Below, in pieces: positions 26,290-35,817 of a stretch of DNA of 64,000 nucleotides. The notes under the pieces were generated by a model. It had not been told where the DNA came from. It ran no database searches and was given only the letters and a program-made list of their open reading frames with translations. How positions within the stretch are numbered: position 1 is the stretch's first letter; every line of letters starts with the position of its first letter. Origin of the DNA: Cognatazoarcus halotolerans (lineage in GTDB: Bacteria; Pseudomonadota; Gammaproteobacteria; Burkholderiales; Rhodocyclaceae). The DNA lies in assembly GCF_009800965.1 (NCBI RefSeq), contig NZ_WUAF01000021.1, forward strand, positions 1 to 64,000. Direction: 5' to 3'. A program made the position numbers and the translations under genes.

Positions 26290-27263
26290 ACAGCCCCCTT
26301 CGCCCGCCCACCGACGATCCACTCTACGCGCTGCCCGATGCCTCGCGGCCGCACTACGCCACTGGCATGCTGCTTGACGCCGGCGATTTTGCCGACGAGC
26401 AGACCTACCACCGCAACCGTCTCGCCCGCGCACTGGCCTTCGCCAGCGGTGCCGGCGCGCGGCGCCTCCCCGACGGTCTCGATCCCGACACGGCCGGTGC
26501 GGCGGGGCTGTTCGGCGGCGGTACGCTGGCTGGCCTGCGGGTGCGCCAGGTGCCCGCCGCGGGGGATGCGGTGGAGGAGATTCGCATCGCCCCGGGCCTC
26601 GCGGTCGACCGGCTCGGCCGCCTGGTGGAAGTGCCGCGCGCGGTGTGCCTACGCGTTACCCGCTGGTTCGATGGCGAACTGGCAGGCGACGGCGGTGACG
26701 GGCTGCGCCTCGCCGCGCTCGACAACCCGCAGCGTTTCGCCAGCGCGCGCCTCATCGCCGACGGCCCGGCGCTGCCGGCCCGGGCGGTCATCGCAGACGT
26801 CTTCGTGCGCTTCGTGACCTGCCGTCAGGCGCTCACTCCGGCCTTCGCCAGCGGCCCCTTCGACGCCCTCGACGCGGTGCAGACCTCGCGTCTGCGCGAT
26901 GCCTACGAGGTGCATCTGGTGCTGCGCGGTGACGGTCTCGACGATGACTTCAACGGCCTGCCGCAGCAGGACCGCGATCTCTCCGCGCTGAGCCCGGCCG
27001 AGCGCCGCGACGCGCTGCTCGACGCGGTGCTCGACGGCTGGCCGGACAACGCCGGCAACAGCAGCGCGGCGGGCGAGCTGCCCGCACCGCCGGGACACCC
27101 GCCCGGCCTCGACCCGACCGCGGTGTTCCTCGCGCGGGTGTTCGTGCCGGTGGCTGCCGGCAACCCGCCCGCACGCAGCGGCGATGCGATCGTCGACAAC
27201 GGCGGCAGGCGGGTGTTGCCGCACCTCGGGATGCTCGCCGGCGCACTCGGAGCGGGCGGATGA
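26286..27263 (+). CDS. eCIS tail protein, shared-module protein 1
   Basis: A 325-residue protein with no named family that I can give. Its N-terminal module (RPHYATGMLLDAGDFADEQ, YHRNRLARALAF, then IAPGLAVDRLGRLVEVPR) recurs in variant form in the next two genes. It has no signal peptide or membrane segment. The second half mixes charged and small residues and carries a long helical stretch. Position after the baseplate genes and the module sharing suggest an accessory baseplate or fibre-attachment protein. Confidence 0.65.
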   Translation: MNSPLRPPTDDPLYALPDASRPHYATGMLLDAGDFADEQTYHRNRLARALAFASGAGARRLPDGLDPDTAGAAGLFGGGTLAGLRVRQVPAAGDAVEEIRIAPGLAVDRLGRLVEVPRAVCLRVTRWFDGELAGDGGDGLRLAALDNPQRFASARLIADGPALPARAVIADVFVRFVTCRQALTPAFASGPFDALDAVQTSRLRDAYEVHLVLRGDGLDDDFNGLPQQDRDLSALSPAERRDALLDAVLDGWPDNAGNSSAAGELPAPPGHPPGLDPTAVFLARVFVPVAAGNPPARSGDAIVDNGGRRVLPHLGMLAGALGAGG

Positions 27264-27310
27264 ACAGCAAGCAACATTGGCGCTCGAGATTGCGCCGTGG
27301 AGGATGAGCC

Positions 27311-29263
27311 ATGAACCTGACCACTGGTGAAAGCCGCCAAACCCTCGCCGCCGACGAGGTCGCGACGCTCAGGGGCGCCGGCGTGCTGATCGAGGATCCG
27401 CGTCGCGAACGGCCACGCTATTTCGACGGACGCTTCCTCGCCGCGCGGGATCTGATACGCGACCAGCAATACATCCTCACCCGCGAGGCCGACCTCGGCC
27501 AGGCGGCCGGCAGCGGTGTGGCGAGCGGTCTCGAAGTGGAGCGCGGCAGCGCCGGCGACCGGCTGAACGTCACCGCCGGCTACGGCGTGACGCCGGCCGG
27601 CGAGCTGGTGCTGTTGCCACGGGCGATCGAGCTGCGCCTGGCCGACATCCCGCGTGCCGAGCAGCTCTCGGCCCGCTTCGGCCTCGGCAAGCTGCCGCAA
27701 CCGCCGCTGCGCAGCCGTACCGGCCTGTTCGTGCTGGCGCTGCGGCCGGTCGAATACACCGACAACCCCACCGGCGCCTATCCGACCTCGATCACCGGTC
27801 AGCGCACCGTCGAGGACGGCGACGTGGTCGAAGCCACCGCGGTGGTGCTGGTGCCGTGGCAGGACGATGGCGCCGCCGACGCGCTGGACGCCCGCCGCAG
27901 CCGCGCCGCGGCCACCATCTTCGCCGGCGACGGCGTGCGCGGCCTGTCCGCCAATGTGCTGCCGCTGGCCATGCTGGCACTGTCCAACAACGTGGTGGCA
28001 TGGATCGACGAGGCGATGGTGCGGCGCGAACTGGGCGCCGACCGCGCCGACCTGCCGGGCCTTGGCCATGCCCCGCGCGCGCTGCGCCTCGCCCACCTGA
28101 TCCAGCACCAGATGCAGCTCGCCGACATCCTCATCGCCAACGGCGGGCGCGGCTTCGCGGCGCACGAGCAGTTTTCGGTGCTGCCCTCGGCCGGCCCGAT
28201 CCCGGCCGGCATGATCGACACCAGCGACTTCACCCAGCGTTACTTCCCGCCCGAGATGGCGGTGGATTTCTCGATCATCCCCGAGGACGAGTTGCCAGCC
28301 CTGGTGGAGGAGGCCCTGTTGCTGCCGCCGATCGACCTGGAAGCGCCTTCGGCGACCCTCGAATCGACCTCGATCCTGCTGCTGGCGCCGGTCCCGCGCA
28401 ACGAGTGGCGCGCGGTGAGCAATCGCCTGACGACCCGCCCGCTGACCCTGCGACCCGCCGCGATCAACCTTGTGGCCACCCGCAAGCCGCTCGAGATCCT
28501 GCAGCAGCTACGTATTCCAAGATTGCCGCCGGTGGTCGTCCCGAGCGACCCGTCCTCCGCCGAGTGGGCGCGGCTCGCGGCCTTGCCCAACCTGTGGTTC
28601 GTGCGCCGTCGCAACCTCGCCTATCGCGACGATCTCGCCGGCGAGGCGATCCGCGTGGCCGGACGCGACACCGCTGATGCCGCAGCGCCACGGCTCGCCG
28701 CGCTGGGTCTCGACACGGCCGCCAACCGGGTGCTCGAACGCGCCACCCCGCGCGCTGCGCTGGAAGTACAGAGCTTGCTGGCGAGTCCGCGTTTTGCCGA
28801 GTCGCCGACCCTCACCGCGGCTGCACTGGGCGAACTCGGCCAGGCGACGACGCTCGACCAGGCCGCGGTGCTGCGGGTCGCCGCAAACATGTCGGCGCCA
28901 GGCGTGGGAGACGGCCTGACCCGGCTTGAACGCGCCCGGCCAGACACCGTGCCGAGCAAGACCGCGCTCAAGGCCATGGCCGAAGGCTGCGACTGGCGCA
29001 GCGCCGACACTGCGGCGGCGACCGTGCGTGGGGCCGAGTTGTCCGGCATGGCGCGAACCGTGCTGCGCCCGCAGCCGGTCAAGCCCGCGGCGCCAGCGGA
29101 GCCCGCGCCTGCGCCGCGTGCCGCAGCCCGCAAGGCCAGCGCCGCGGCGGTGACCGGCCCTGGCGAAAAGGCCGCCACCACGCCGTCGGGCAAGCGCCGC
29201 AAGGCCGCGCCCGCGGCAGCGAAACCCGCGCCCGCCACAAAAACGAAGGGCGGTCGCAAATGA
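27311..29263 (+). CDS. eCIS tail protein, shared-module protein 2 with Lys-rich C-terminus
   Basis: A 650-residue protein. Residues 27-95 carry the shared module: RPRYFDGRFLAARDLIRDQQ, YILTREADLGQAAGSGVASG, LNVTAGYGVTPAGELVLLPR. A mixed alpha/beta body with several Leu-rich helices follows. The last 70 residues are Ala/Pro/Lys-rich (RKAAPAAAKPAPATKTKGGRK region), an unfolded, strongly basic tail. GGAGG precedes the ATG. The function is not known; the repeated module points to a common docking site with the flanking proteins. Confidence 0.65.
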   Translation: MNLTTGESRQTLAADEVATLRGAGVLIEDPRRERPRYFDGRFLAARDLIRDQQYILTREADLGQAAGSGVASGLEVERGSAGDRLNVTAGYGVTPAGELVLLPRAIELRLADIPRAEQLSARFGLGKLPQPPLRSRTGLFVLALRPVEYTDNPTGAYPTSITGQRTVEDGDVVEATAVVLVPWQDDGAADALDARRSRAAATIFAGDGVRGLSANVLPLAMLALSNNVVAWIDEAMVRRELGADRADLPGLGHAPRALRLAHLIQHQMQLADILIANGGRGFAAHEQFSVLPSAGPIPAGMIDTSDFTQRYFPPEMAVDFSIIPEDELPALVEEALLLPPIDLEAPSATLESTSILLLAPVPRNEWRAVSNRLTTRPLTLRPAAINLVATRKPLEILQQLRIPRLPPVVVPSDPSSAEWARLAALPNLWFVRRRNLAYRDDLAGEAIRVAGRDTADAAAPRLAALGLDTAANRVLERATPRAALEVQSLLASPRFAESPTLTAAALGELGQATTLDQAAVLRVAANMSAPGVGDGLTRLERARPDTVPSKTALKAMAEGCDWRSADTAAATVRGAELSGMARTVLRPQPVKPAAPAEPAPAPRAAARKASAAAVTGPGEKAATTPSGKRRKAAPAAAKPAPATKTKGGRK

Positions 29264-29288
29264 TCGAGCGGATTGAAGGAGGTGGATC

Positions 29289-32200
29289 GTGAGCATCACC
29301 CCGATCGACAGACCCCTGCCCGGCGAGCACATCGTCGGACTCGCGCCGGAAGATGCCGCCGACGCCAGCCGCTGGTGGCTGCGCCGGCCGCACCTGTTCG
29401 CCGGCCGCACCCTCACCGGCCCGACCCTCTCGGCGCGCCAGGACTGGGGCGCCCGCCACATCGCGCTGCGCGGCCAGGCCTTCACGCCGGGCGTGGTGCG
29501 CGGGCTCGAAGCCGCGATGTCCGGCAACGCCGGCGGCCTGGCGACGACCCGGCTGGCGCTCATGCAGGGCCAGGGCCTGAGCATCGATGGAGAGGACGTG
29601 CGCGTACTGCAGGCGCTCGAGGTCGCGCTGGCCGACCTGCCGGTGGTGGCTGATCCGTCGGTCTTCGCCGGCATGGGTGGTGCCGGCGGCGGTGGCGGGA
29701 GTATCGCCGCGAAGGTGGTCGGACCGACCCTCGGCGCGGTGGTGGCGGCCGACGCCGAGGCCTTGCCGCGGGCCGGCATCCTGCTATTGCAGCCGGTCAC
29801 CGCCGATCGCATCGGCGAGTTCGACCCGACCGATCCGTGCTCGCTGGAGGGTTGCGGAAACGGCAACGTGATCGCCTTCGAGGACTGGCGCATCGGCGAT
29901 GCGGCACGATTGCTGTGGTACGCCTGGCCGGAAGAATTCGTGAGCCTGCCGGCGATGCCGCCGGGCGCGCCGGGGCGCTGGCGTAACGATCTGGCGTGGC
30001 GCGTCTTCGACGCCGAACGCATGCTCGGACCGGACGATCTGCTGCCCTGGGAGGCGTTTGGCGTGCCGCTCGCGCTGGTCGGCTGCGATGCCGCCTGGGC
30101 GCCGCTCTTCCTCGACCGTGCGAGCGTGGTGCGCAGCGGCGGACGCGCGCGCTACGGGCGCATGGGTGGTGCCGCCGACGGGCTCGGCATCCACTGGCGC
30201 CTGCCGGCGCTGTGGCAGGCCCGCTTCGAGCAGCTTGCCGAGCAGATCGCCGCGGCTGGCGACCCGGTGCCCGACGCGGCGACACTGGCCGCCGACTACG
30301 CGCACCTGCCGCCATTCGGCTTGCTGCCCGCACACGTGGTCGATCTCGAGGCCATGTCGAGCGATTTCTTCCCCGTCGGCTTCACCCTCGATGCCGTGCC
30401 GCTGCCGACCGAGCAACTCGACGCGGCGCTGGCCGAGGCTGCCTCGCTGGCGCCGCTCGACCTCTCGCTGGGCGAGCGGGTGCGGCTGTTGGTGCCGGTG
30501 CCGCAGGCGGTGTTCGAGCCGCGCCTGCTGATCCGCGAGATCATCGATCCCGAATTCGCTGCCACCCTGGCAGCCTTCCAGCTGCAGCGCGCGCGCGCGC
30601 TCGGCGCCCGCCAGGGGCTGCGTACCCGCGCCGCGGTGCTGGCCCGCGCGATCAGCGGCAAGGTGCTGCCGGTGCCGGCGATCGCCGACGATCCCGAGGC
30701 ACTGGAGACCGAATCGCTGTCGCCCTGGGGTCCGCCGCCGGCCGGTGGCGGTCACCGCTCGGCACTGCGCGCCGGGGTGCACCAGCATTTCTTCGAGGCT
30801 GCCACCGAGACCCTGGCGGTCGCGACTGGCGATCACCTCTTCGCCTGGGTCTATCTCGATCCTGCCAATCCGCCGCGCAGCCTGATGCTGCAGTGGCATG
30901 CCGGCACCTGGGACCACCGCGCCTACTGGGGCGAGAATCTCATCGACTGGGGCGCGGACGGTACGGTGTCGCGGGCCCACGCGGGCGATCTGCCCGAGCC
31001 CGGCGAGTGGGTGCAGCTTACGCTGCCTGCCTCGCTGGTCGGGCTCGAAGGCCTCGCGGCCGACGGCATGGCCTTCACGCTCTACGACGGCCAGGCGGCC
31101 TTCGCGATGACCGGTTCGATCGGCGCCAGCGGCGCGCCCAACAAGTGGTTCTGCAGCGTGCTGCCCACCGCCGCGCAGCAGAACGGCGACGAGCGCTGGG
31201 ACTTCATGACCCACAACGACCTATGGGCGCCGTTCGAGGTCTCCGCTGCGGTGCTGCCGGTCGACGGCTCCGGCGCGCCCGCCGGCGGCGGCCACACCGA
31301 GCCGCCGATGGCCGGGTTGCACCAGCATTTCTTCGAGAATGCCACCAGCACCTTCACGCCGGCGGCGGGCGAGCGCCTGTTCGTGTGGGCCTACATCGAT
31401 CCGGACAATCCGCCGGCCCAGCTGATGCTGCAATGGCGTACCGGTGCGAGCTGGGAACATCGCGCCTACTGGGGCTTGAGTCGCATCGGCTGGGGCGTCG
31501 AGGGTGCGGCCTCGCGCAGGCGCATCGCGGCGATTCCGCGGCCCGGCCGCTGGGTGCGGCTCGAGGTGCCGGTGGACGCCACCAGCGGGGTCGACCTCGC
31601 CGGGGTGGCGCTCAACGGCATGGCCTTCACCTTCTTCGACGGCAGCGCCGCCTTCGGCGCGGCCGGGGCGCTCAGCGCGGCCAACGTCGAGCGGGTGTGG
31701 TTCTCCGGCAGCCTGCCGGCCGGCGCCCAGCAGCGCGGCATCTGGCAGATGCTGGCGGCGCGTGACCTGCGTGCGCCGACCACCGCGGCGATCAACGGCC
31801 AGGTGGATGCCGCGCTGCGGCTCTATGACAACCCGGCGCTCGGCCATCTTTCGGAGCAGGAGCGCTACCAGATTTTCCAGCGCGGGCTGGAGGGCTTCAT
31901 CGCCTATCTGAAGAGCCGCGCCGATCGCGCCGACGACCTGGTCGACTACAACTTCGTCAAGGTGCAGACCGACATCTACCGCGTGCGGCAACTGGTGCTC
32001 GGCACCACTGCGGCCACGCGGCTGGCGATCTCGCCGGCGCTGGCCAGCATCGCCCAGGCCGAGACTGCGGTAGCCTCGACCGAGCGGATCTCGGGTTTCT
32101 TCAGCGAGCTGAAGGGAAGCACCACAGACGCGAGCCAGCCGCTGGGTGCGGCGCCACGCGGCGGCGCTGCGCCGGCCGCGGCCGCGCCGAGCGCTTCCGG

Positions 32201-34295
32201 CACTGGCGGTACGGTAGACACCGCCGGCAGCATCTCGACCGCCGCCGCGCGCGCCGGTACCAGCGCACTGCTGCTGGGCGGGCAGACTTTCGGGACGACC
32301 GTCGGCACCCAGACGCTCGATCTCGGTACCAAGAGCAACCAGGTGCTGCTGCAAGGCGAGACGCTCAAGTTCAACGTCGCGGACACCTCGCTGATCGACA
32401 CCAACACCGCGGTGCGCGATTCGACCACCGCCAAGCTGGTGCTCGGCTCGACCTCTTTCGTGCCCGCCGACATCACCAATGCGGCACCACTGATCGGCAA
32501 GGCCGAAGTGCGCACGGTGAGCATCGCCGAACGGCTCGAGGCGCCCAAGGCCAACGAGGCCAAGGACTACACTACCTCGACCCGCTACGAGGCGGTGCGT
32601 GGCCTGATCGCGCTGGCCGACACGCTCGAGGCCGAGGATGGCGGCGACGAAGCGGGGCTGTTCGAGGGCGTGGTGTTCCACGGCGTGCGCGGCGATCCAG
32701 CGCTGTTCTATGACACCGAGGTCGAGGTCGGTAATCCCGACCGGCCGCTGCCGGTGGTCGACAGCACCGACCCGAACGACCAGAACACGCTCAACAACCT
32801 GCGCCGCAGCCTGCCGCTGCGCACCGTGCTGGCCGAGCGCTGGCGCCTGCCGCTGATGCTGCAGGCACCGCGGCGCAGCAAGGTGGATGAGTCGGCCTAC
32901 TTCTCGGATGGCGCCGACCTGTCCGACAACACCGTGGCGCTGATGCGCCAGCTCGAAGGCCGCATCAAGCTCTACCGCGACGCGATCAGCCTGAGCCAGT
33001 CGCTGCTCGACAGCCTGCGCAAGCAGGCGGTGGCGCTCGACCAGCGCATCCAGGCGGTGGGCGAGGATCTCGCCGAGGCCCGTCACGACGTGGCGGTGAC
33101 CCGCGCGCTGATCGCCGAGGAGGAGGCGCGCCTCGCCGCGATCAATGACCGCCGCGCACAGATCCTGCGCGACCACGTCAGGTTCATCGCCTACCAGCGC
33201 CCGCGCGAGGCCGAGCTCATCAGCACGGCGCCGATGCGCCAGCTCGATCCCGGGCTGCTCGAGGCGCCGGTGCCGGCCTGCCTCAAGGCCCACCAGGACG
33301 CGCCCGACGAACTCGCCGACCTGCTCGCGGTGGTGCGCGAGGCGCCCTCGCGCTGGTTCGCCGCGGTGCCGGCGCTGCTCGACAAGCTCGACCGTGTGGA
33401 CCTGCTGGTCAAGACCATGCAGTCGGCCCAGCTGCGCAGCCAGATCCTCAACCTGCGGGTGGCGGCGAAGCCTGCCACGGTGGCGGTCAAGGGGGTGGCG
33501 GGTGCGATCGCCGCGTTGCAGGGCAAGCAGCTTGCCTCGGTCCAGCAGTTGCGGGTGGCCGCCACCCGCATCGATCCGGTGCTGATCGGAAATCTCGGTT
33601 GGCAGGGCGCCCGCAGCGAGGCCGAAAAGGTGGTGTCGCTGGGCGACCTCATCGACGGCGAACATGGCAGCGGCCTGGTGGCGAGCCGTGCGGCCGCGGT
33701 ATTCGAGAGCATCTCGCGCATCGCCGCCTGCCTGCACGAGGCTTTCTCCGGCGTGCTCCCGTCGATCCGCCTCGACTGGGCCGAGCGCCTGTCGCAGTTC
33801 GACGCCACGCCGCGGCTGCGCAACCTGGCCGGCCTGCCGCGCTGGGGCGAGCTCGACTACGAGACCCGACGTGAGCTGCAGGCCTTTGCCGACTGGTTGT
33901 TTGGACAGATGAAGAGCGGCGACAGCGAGGCCGAGTCGCTCATGAACGACGTGGTGCACATGTGCCTGCTGCTGGCCAGCCATGCGTCGGTCAATCGCAT
34001 CGTCTCGGGCCGCCTGCCGGCGCCGGTCACCGCGGTGCCGGGCATCCGCCTGCCGATCCGCGTCACCGACGGGCTCAAGCTGCGGGTCGGCATGCAGGCG
34101 CTGGTCTACCAGGCCGACCGGGTGGTGGCGCGGGCGCGCGTCGACGACCTCGCCAGCAGCGAAGTGTCCACCACGGTGCTGCATGTCGAGGGCAATCGGC
34201 TCGAGCTCGCCGCCGAGACGCGGGTGCAGTTCGTCGCTGCCGACAGCCCGGTGGCGATGAGCAGCGCGCGGCTCGCCAGCGTCAAGATCAGGTAG
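29289..34295 (+). CDS. Giant eCIS tail/fibre-like protein with tandem HQHFF domains
   Basis: A 1668-residue protein starting at GTG 29289 after GAAGGAGG. The N-terminus carries the shared module (RPHLFAGRTLTGPTLSARQD, IALRGQAFTPGVVRGLEAAM). Two domains of about 170 residues, 180 residues apart (HQHFF at 498 and 678), have LMLQW, HRAYWG, W-rich turns and GMAFTxxDG; they look like carbohydrate-binding or LamG-like beta-sandwiches. The C-terminal half has a coiled coil (LLDSLRKQAVALDQRIQAVG and following) and ends in a small beta-rich domain. There is no signal peptide. It is a candidate receptor-binding fibre or collar; this is inference. Confidence 0.68.
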   Translation: MSITPIDRPLPGEHIVGLAPEDAADASRWWLRRPHLFAGRTLTGPTLSARQDWGARHIALRGQAFTPGVVRGLEAAMSGNAGGLATTRLALMQGQGLSIDGEDVRVLQALEVALADLPVVADPSVFAGMGGAGGGGGSIAAKVVGPTLGAVVAADAEALPRAGILLLQPVTADRIGEFDPTDPCSLEGCGNGNVIAFEDWRIGDAARLLWYAWPEEFVSLPAMPPGAPGRWRNDLAWRVFDAERMLGPDDLLPWEAFGVPLALVGCDAAWAPLFLDRASVVRSGGRARYGRMGGAADGLGIHWRLPALWQARFEQLAEQIAAAGDPVPDAATLAADYAHLPPFGLLPAHVVDLEAMSSDFFPVGFTLDAVPLPTEQLDAALAEAASLAPLDLSLGERVRLLVPVPQAVFEPRLLIREIIDPEFAATLAAFQLQRARALGARQGLRTRAAVLARAISGKVLPVPAIADDPEALETESLSPWGPPPAGGGHRSALRAGVHQHFFEAATETLAVATGDHLFAWVYLDPANPPRSLMLQWHAGTWDHRAYWGENLIDWGADGTVSRAHAGDLPEPGEWVQLTLPASLVGLEGLAADGMAFTLYDGQAAFAMTGSIGASGAPNKWFCSVLPTAAQQNGDERWDFMTHNDLWAPFEVSAAVLPVDGSGAPAGGGHTEPPMAGLHQHFFENATSTFTPAAGERLFVWAYIDPDNPPAQLMLQWRTGASWEHRAYWGLSRIGWGVEGAASRRRIAAIPRPGRWVRLEVPVDATSGVDLAGVALNGMAFTFFDGSAAFGAAGALSAANVERVWFSGSLPAGAQQRGIWQMLAARDLRAPTTAAINGQVDAALRLYDNPALGHLSEQERYQIFQRGLEGFIAYLKSRADRADDLVDYNFVKVQTDIYRVRQLVLGTTAATRLAISPALASIAQAETAVASTERISGFFSELKGSTTDASQPLGAAPRGGAAPAAAAPSASGTGGTVDTAGSISTAAARAGTSALLLGGQTFGTTVGTQTLDLGTKSNQVLLQGETLKFNVADTSLIDTNTAVRDSTTAKLVLGSTSFVPADITNAAPLIGKAEVRTVSIAERLEAPKANEAKDYTTSTRYEAVRGLIALADTLEAEDGGDEAGLFEGVVFHGVRGDPALFYDTEVEVGNPDRPLPVVDSTDPNDQNTLNNLRRSLPLRTVLAERWRLPLMLQAPRRSKVDESAYFSDGADLSDNTVALMRQLEGRIKLYRDAISLSQSLLDSLRKQAVALDQRIQAVGEDLAEARHDVAVTRALIAEEEARLAAINDRRAQILRDHVRFIAYQRPREAELISTAPMRQLDPGLLEAPVPACLKAHQDAPDELADLLAVVREAPSRWFAAVPALLDKLDRVDLLVKTMQSAQLRSQILNLRVAAKPATVAVKGVAGAIAALQGKQLASVQQLRVAATRIDPVLIGNLGWQGARSEAEKVVSLGDLIDGEHGSGLVASRAAAVFESISRIAACLHEAFSGVLPSIRLDWAERLSQFDATPRLRNLAGLPRWGELDYETRRELQAFADWLFGQMKSGDSEAESLMNDVVHMCLLLASHASVNRIVSGRLPAPVTAVPGIRLPIRVTDGLKLRVGMQALVYQADRVVARARVDDLASSEVSTTVLHVEGNRLELAAETRVQFVAADSPVAMSSARLASVKIR
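30745..31740 (+). repeat. Two tandem 540-bp repeats encoding HQHFF domains
   Basis: The codons for HQHFFE occur at 30780 and 31320, exactly 540 bp apart. The copies share order of motifs (PAGGGH, HQHFFE, LFxWxYxDPxNPP, LMLQW, HRAYWG, GMAFT, DG) but differ at many residues, so this is an older duplication than the array at the window start. Confidence 0.8.
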
Positions 34296-34299
34296 GCCC

Positions 34300-35817
34300 A
34301 TGCTCGCCGAGCGCAGCGTCCGCCGCCTGTCGATCCGCGCGCCCGACGATGCCCTCGCGCGGCGCGCAGGCTTCCTCATCGAGGATGCGCTGCGCACTGC
34401 CAGCCTGCCGGGTGACGGTGCCGGCCTGCTGCTGGTGCGCCGGCTGCGCCTGCCGCCGTTCCCGGCCGGGGCGTCGCCGCAGCAGGTGGCGCTGCGGCTC
34501 GAGGCGCAGTGCCGCGCGGCCACCATCGTGGACGGCGACACTGCCGACGATGCAGCGCTCGCGGCTGCGCCGGCGGTGCGTTTTGCGGATGCGTTGGCGG
34601 CCCACCTGGCATTGACCCGGCTGATCCTCGCCGGCTCTTCGGCCCGAGCCTGGTGCTGGCCGCTCGTGGCAAGGGGCTATCGGCCGGCACTGGACAGGGG
34701 CGCCGCGCTGCGCGCCGTGGCCTTGTCGCTGGCTGCGTTGCCCGAGGCGCCGGTTGCACTGCCGCGTTGGGTGGAACATCTGGTCGGTCATGGTCCGGCA
34801 CCTTGTGCGGTCTTGCTGCTGGCACTGGGCCGCGCGGATGTGGCATGCCTCGAGCAGGCTGTGGGCGTTTTCACGGCAGGACGCGTGAGCGCGGCAGCGG
34901 GGCATTGGCCGGCCCTGCTCGAATGGTCGGCGCGGCACCTCGGAGCCGCCGACGGCCGTCACCGTTGGCTGCTCGGTGTGGCGCGGGCATGCAGCGTGCA
35001 GATCGCGCCGGAGGCTGCCGAGCTCCGTGATCCCGGGCCTGCCGGGGTGTCCGGGGCGCGGTCTGGCGATGCTTCTACCGACGGGCGTGAGCGTGTCGAG
35101 AACGCCCCCGGCGCAGCGACCGCTGCCGATGCGCTGCCATCGCAGGCAGGGCGCGCCGAGCCCATACCGGGTCCGAGGCCAGCGCCGCGCGTGGCTGTGA
35201 CGAAGCAGCCGATCGACGCTGCATCGGCAAAGCCGGCAGAGCCCCCCGCAACGGTGCCGCCGGAGGAGACTGCGTCGCGGGCCACCGCGACGACACCGGC
35301 CGACGTATCTGTCGTCGGGCCGCCCGGCATACCCGATGAAGCCGCGCTCGCCCAGGAGATCGGCGCGCCGACCGCGGCGGGCGGCCTGCTCTACCTGGTG
35401 CCACTACTCTCGCGGCTCGGCCTCGGCGAGGCGATGGCCGACGAAGCCACGCCGCGCGATCTGCCGCAGCGCATCTTCGCGGCCCTGCTGGTCCGCCTGC
35501 CGGTCGCGGGCGACGATCCCGCCTGGCTGCTGTGCGAGCTGCCGCTGCCGCTGCCGCCGGACCAGGCAGCCGACCTCAAGGCGCGGCGCTGGCTTGGCCT
35601 GTGCCGCCGGCAGCTGCGGCTCAGGGTCGGTATCGGCCTCTTCAACCTGGTGTGCCGTCCGGCGGCGATCGCCATTACCCAAACGCATGTCGACCTGCGC
35701 CAGCCGCTCGACGCGGTCGACCTGCGCGTCCGCCGCGCCGGCCTGGACATCGACCCAGGTTGGGTGCCCTGGCTGCGGCGGGTGCTGCGCTTTCACTATG
35801 GGCGGGACGTCTCATGA
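34300..35817 (+). CDS. Probable tape-measure-type protein (Pvc14/CIS_TMP-like)
   Basis: A 505-residue protein. The N-terminus (RSVRRLSIRAPDDALARRAG, LLLVRRLRLPPFPAG) resembles the opening of contractile-injection tape-measure proteins. A Pro/Ala-rich linker spans roughly residues 235-345. The C-terminal domain has GGLLYLVPLLSRLGLGEAMA and RIFAALLVRLPVAGDDPAWL, like the CIS_TMP terminal domain. It sits directly before the AAA+ ATPase gene, as pvc14 precedes pvc15, and overlaps it by ATGA. If correct, it sets tube length. It diverges enough that another role remains possible. Confidence 0.55.
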   Translation: MLAERSVRRLSIRAPDDALARRAGFLIEDALRTASLPGDGAGLLLVRRLRLPPFPAGASPQQVALRLEAQCRAATIVDGDTADDAALAAAPAVRFADALAAHLALTRLILAGSSARAWCWPLVARGYRPALDRGAALRAVALSLAALPEAPVALPRWVEHLVGHGPAPCAVLLLALGRADVACLEQAVGVFTAGRVSAAAGHWPALLEWSARHLGAADGRHRWLLGVARACSVQIAPEAAELRDPGPAGVSGARSGDASTDGRERVENAPGAATAADALPSQAGRAEPIPGPRPAPRVAVTKQPIDAASAKPAEPPATVPPEETASRATATTPADVSVVGPPGIPDEAALAQEIGAPTAAGGLLYLVPLLSRLGLGEAMADEATPRDLPQRIFAALLVRLPVAGDDPAWLLCELPLPLPPDQAADLKARRWLGLCRRQLRLRVGIGLFNLVCRPAAIAITQTHVDLRQPLDAVDLRVRRAGLDIDPGWVPWLRRVLRFHYGRDVS

